Shown one piece after another: positions 61,906-64,000 of a stretch of DNA of 64,000 nt. Each line of letters opens with the position of its first letter. Within the stretch, counting starts at the first letter, position 1. Under the pieces are notes generated by a model that was given only the letters and a program-made list of their open reading frames with translations, made no database searches and was not told the DNA's origin. The stretch comes from JAAUTT01 sp963846585. GTDB taxonomy: Bacteria; Bacteroidota; Bacteroidia; Bacteroidales; JAAUTT01. The position numbers were made by a program, and so were the translations under genes. The stretch spans positions 115,660 through 179,659 of the forward strand of contig CAWJWO010000013.1 of NCBI GenBank assembly GCA_963846585.1, written 5' to 3'.

Positions 61906-63300
61906 ATGTTAACTGTTGAAAAAATTGGCGGGACTTCAATGTCAGCCTTTCATGATGTTTTGAAAAATATAATCATTGGCAAAAGAAAACCATCTGAATT
62001 ATATAACAGGATATTTGTTGTTTCAGCCTACAAGGATGTCACTAACTGGCTGCTGGAACACAAAAAAAACGGAATTCCCGGCATATATGTCAGATTTTTA
62101 AACAGGTCGGATTATGAATCGGGACTTGATGAATTGCTACATAAGCTGATTGCAATTAACAGGAAATTAGCCGATATCAATCTTGATCAGAAAATTGCCG
62201 ATGCTTTTATTTCCGATCGTATATTAAAGGCTAAGAAGTATTTGAAAGTGATGTCGCAGGTATTAATTTCAGGATATGTTGATAAACAGAATATATACCT
62301 GGCAGCCCGGGAAATACTCTCTTCAATAGGTGAAGCGCATTCGGCATTTAATACGGTGAATATCCTTAATAATAATAATATTAACAGTACACTGGTTGAT
62401 TTATGCGGCTTCAACGATTCGGAATCTCTTACAATTGATGAGCGTATTCATAAGGAATTTACAGGAATCGATTTCTCCGGGACATTAGTGATAGCTACCG
62501 GTTATACCAAAGGAACAGAGGGTATAATGAAGGCCTTTGACAGGGGTTATACTGAAGTTACGTTATGTAAAATAGCAGTTGAAGTCAAGGCAGACGAAGC
62601 CATAATTCATAAGGAATTTCATTTATCATCTGCCGATCCCAAAATAGTCGGGTTAGATAAATCGGTTCCTGTTGGTTTTACCAACTTCCTTGTAGCTGAT
62701 CAACTTGCCGACATAGGCATGGAAGCTATTCATCCAAAAGCATCAAAACCTTTGGAAAGGGCTAATATAAACATTCGTATCAAAAATACTTTTGAGCCTG
62801 ATCATCCCGGAACACTTATTTCAAAGGATTATATAAGCAAAACCTCGAGGATAGAAATTGTATCGGGTACGGATAAAGTAATTGCCATAGAGGTGCACGA
62901 TCCAATGATGGTAGGTGAGTATGGCTTTGATTTAAATATTATGCAGGTTTTTAAGAAACACAAGGTTAGTTATATTGTAAAGGGTACTAATGCAAATTGT
63001 ATTACTTCAGTTATTTACGACAACGAAAAGGCACAACCACTACTTGATGAATTACGCGAAATTTTTTATGAAGTAATTGCACAACCGGTTGCATTAGTTT
63101 GTGCTATGGGCACAAATATTGCCCAACCTGGTTTTTTGGCCAAGGCTGCAAATGCACTTGCTGAAAATAAAATCAATATTATTTGCTTTTCACAATCGAT
63201 GCGGCAGGTGAACATGCAGTTTGTTATTGAACGGGACGATTATGAAAAGGCTATTATTGCCTTGAATGATGCGCTGTGTTATCATAAAACAGGAGAGTAG
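61906..63300 (+). CDS. aspartate kinase, ectoine-cluster-like type
   Basis: 464 residues. Amino-acid kinase domain opening VEKIGGTSMSAF in place of the usual KFGGTSV, then LYNRIFVVSAYKDVTNWLLEHKK and ILSSIGEAHSAFN; these phrases match, from memory, the Ask_Ect enzymes of ectoine clusters. C-terminal ACT domains cover about residues 320-460 (MMVGEYGFDLNIMQVF). It phosphorylates aspartate, the first step to lysine, threonine, methionine or ectoine. No ectABC gene is in the window. TTA-ATG start with an AT-rich leader. Confidence 0.88.
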   Translation: MLTVEKIGGTSMSAFHDVLKNIIIGKRKPSELYNRIFVVSAYKDVTNWLLEHKKNGIPGIYVRFLNRSDYESGLDELLHKLIAINRKLADINLDQKIADAFISDRILKAKKYLKVMSQVLISGYVDKQNIYLAAREILSSIGEAHSAFNTVNILNNNNINSTLVDLCGFNDSESLTIDERIHKEFTGIDFSGTLVIATGYTKGTEGIMKAFDRGYTEVTLCKIAVEVKADEAIIHKEFHLSSADPKIVGLDKSVPVGFTNFLVADQLADIGMEAIHPKASKPLERANINIRIKNTFEPDHPGTLISKDYISKTSRIEIVSGTDKVIAIEVHDPMMVGEYGFDLNIMQVFKKHKVSYIVKGTNANCITSVIYDNEKAQPLLDELREIFYEVIAQPVALVCAMGTNIAQPGFLAKAANALAENKINIICFSQSMRQVNMQFVIERDDYEKAIIALNDALCYHKTGE

Positions 63301-63575
63301 GATAGTGAGACGTGGGACATGGGACATTGGACGTGAAAGGACGTGAAAATGATTACAAATTACAAATTACAAATTACTGATTACTAATAAAAATAGGTTA
63401 TAAGGTTGATGATGTTTATAAAGTTTATAAACAAAATCTACTATTAACTAACAATCAACAATCCAACAACTAACAACCAGCAACTAACAACCAGCAACTA
63501 ACAACCAGCAACTAACAACCAGCAACTAACAACCAGCAACTAACAACCAGCAACTAACAACTAACAACTAAATGT
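63301..63575. repeat. GGACGTG, AATTACA, TTTATAA and CTAACAACCAGCAA arrays
   Basis: GAGACGTGGGACATGGGACATTGGACGTGAAAGGACGTG words (63306-63346), TTACAAA x3 and ATTACTG words (63354-63388), GTTTATAAA words, AAACAAAATCTACT, then six 14-base double units CTAACAACCAGCAA (63463-63552) fading into CTAACAA. Confidence 0.9.
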
Positions 63576-63593
63576 CTATATTTACATTATTAT

Positions 63594-63677
63594 GCCCGGG
63601 TGGCGGAATTGGTAGACGCGCTAGTTTCAGGGACTAGTGTTCGTAAGGATGTGCAGGTTCGAGTCCTGTTCCGGGTA
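63594..63677 (+). tRNA. tRNA-Leu (anticodon CAG)
   Basis: 84 bases. Acceptor stem GCCCGGG pairs with TCCGGGT (two G-U pairs), discriminator A. The D-arm GCGGAATTGGTAGACGCGC is typical of bacterial tRNA-Leu. Anticodon stem CTAGT/ACTAG with loop TTCAGGG gives CAG. A long variable arm and T-arm GCAGGTTCGAGTCCTGT follow. CCA is not encoded. A TATATTTA box lies 10 bases upstream (63577-63584). Confidence 0.97.
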
Positions 63678-63691
63678 CAAAATTGATTTTT

Positions 63692-63730
63692 ATATCCTTG
63701 TAGACTATATGTTTGCAGGGATATTTTTTT
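63692..63730 (+). terminator. intrinsic terminator of tRNA-Leu
   Basis: Fourteen-base arms (63692-63705 with 63711-63724) pair throughout if G-U pairs are allowed, with loop TATAT, followed by a seven-T tract (63724-63730). Confidence 0.8.
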
Positions 63731-63782
63731 GGTGGGGGATGGATTGGGGGATGGAATTTTACAAGTTTATTGAATAAAGTGT

Positions 63783-64000
63783 ATGGGGAAAATTTTTAAT
63801 GATAGTTTCGAAATTAATTTAATCGAAAATCTTGAGATGAGATTTATAAGTAATTGTTATGATTTAGCTTTAATAAGTCCAGGAATAGATTTCAATTCTG
63901 AATCTTCACATTTTAAAATTTTGGCTCAAGCAAAGATTGAATTCGGACTTTTCAAATCAAAAATCATTGAATTATTACATGAATTCGATACTGATGAAAA
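63783..64000 (+). CDS. hypothetical protein, 3' end outside the window
   Basis: Open frame from ATG at 63783 to the window edge (72 codons seen). MGKIFNDSFEINLIENLEM at the start, then a soluble, helical, fairly charged sequence (HFKILAQAKIEFGLFKSKIIELLHEFD). No family recognised. The gap to the tRNA terminator is about 50 bases. Confidence 0.5.
   Translation, partial: MGKIFNDSFEINLIENLEMRFISNCYDLALISPGIDFNSESSHFKILAQAKIEFGLFKSKIIELLHEFDTDE

Overview
The window is a stretch of a Bacteroidota chromosome, most likely from the Bacteroidales/Marinilabiliales side of the phylum. Support comes from several independent signs: type IX secretion parts (a DUF5103 'Plug' protein and a PorE-like TPR/propeller/OmpA protein), Bacteroidota-style promoters (TTG about 20 bases before TAnnTTTG), GH92/GH43 glycan enzymes, a GH3-beta-lactamase fusion, and a methylmalonyl-CoA decarboxylase-type module. 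Most genes are AT-rich. The dnaE/dinB/S24 block (0.25-5.7 kb) and the YeiH-type transporter (53.4-54.8 kb) are visibly richer in G+C than their neighbours and look acquired.

Layout. 0-0.2 kb: tail of an FtsX-type permease. 0.25-5.7 kb: inducible-mutagenesis-type cassette (DnaE-like polymerase with a damaged PHP domain, DinB, divergent S24/LexA-like repressor). 5.7-6.7 kb: small hypothetical gene and a RelE/ParE-type toxin-antitoxin pair. 6.7-11.8 kb: glycan cluster (CE2-like SGNH esterase, GH43, GH92). 11.9-18.1 kb: small proteins (two VOC proteins, two HEAT-repeat exported proteins, a CarboxypepD_reg protein, a cupin) and a decayed acetate-transporter gene. 18.1-25.3 kb: Plug protein, RsmE, and a 1524-residue exported protein of unknown function. 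25.4-31.7 kb: hybrid histidine kinase and a heterodimeric ABC exporter. 32-37.3 kb: arginine decarboxylase, PorE-like protein, TPR protein. 37.4-38.1 kb: HPt and STAS signalling pair. 38.3-45.8 kb: respiratory operon (NrfD-like protein, cytochrome c, SCO1, caa3 oxidase subunits I, III, IV and II). 45.8-53 kb: AraC regulator, GT51 transglycosylase, Tat-signal protein, GH3-beta-lactamase fusion. 53.4-55.1 kb: YeiH-type transporter and a four-cysteine small protein. 55-59.7 kb: carboxyltransferase with an OadG-like tail, biotin carrier, MmdA-type carboxyltransferase, methylmalonyl-CoA epimerase. 59.9-63.3 kb: rubredoxin, VTC-domain protein with a DUF4956 partner, and an aspartate kinase resembling the ectoine-cluster type. 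63.6 kb: tRNA-Leu(CAG) with a terminator, then the start of a gene cut by the window edge.

The most striking property is not a gene. A large share of the intergenic regions, including those inside the cytochrome oxidase operon, hold short tandem repeats, nearly all with a 7-base period but built from about a dozen unrelated words (GTCGTAA, CTAACAA, AATCAGT, GCACTAT, GACAGAA, AACCAGG, GGGGCTA, GGACGTG and others). The same words recur at distant loci, often as inverted pairs flanking an AT-rich core of 100-150 bases, for example a 205-bp element with 41-base inverted ends at 33859-34063. A 138-bp stretch is duplicated in inverted orientation at 19.5 and 44.8 kb. Several proteins end inside these arrays, and several start codons directly follow one. 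This resembles the heptameric STRR repeats known from filamentous cyanobacteria, but with many more words and a composite inverted design. I regard it as the best candidate for an undescribed system here.
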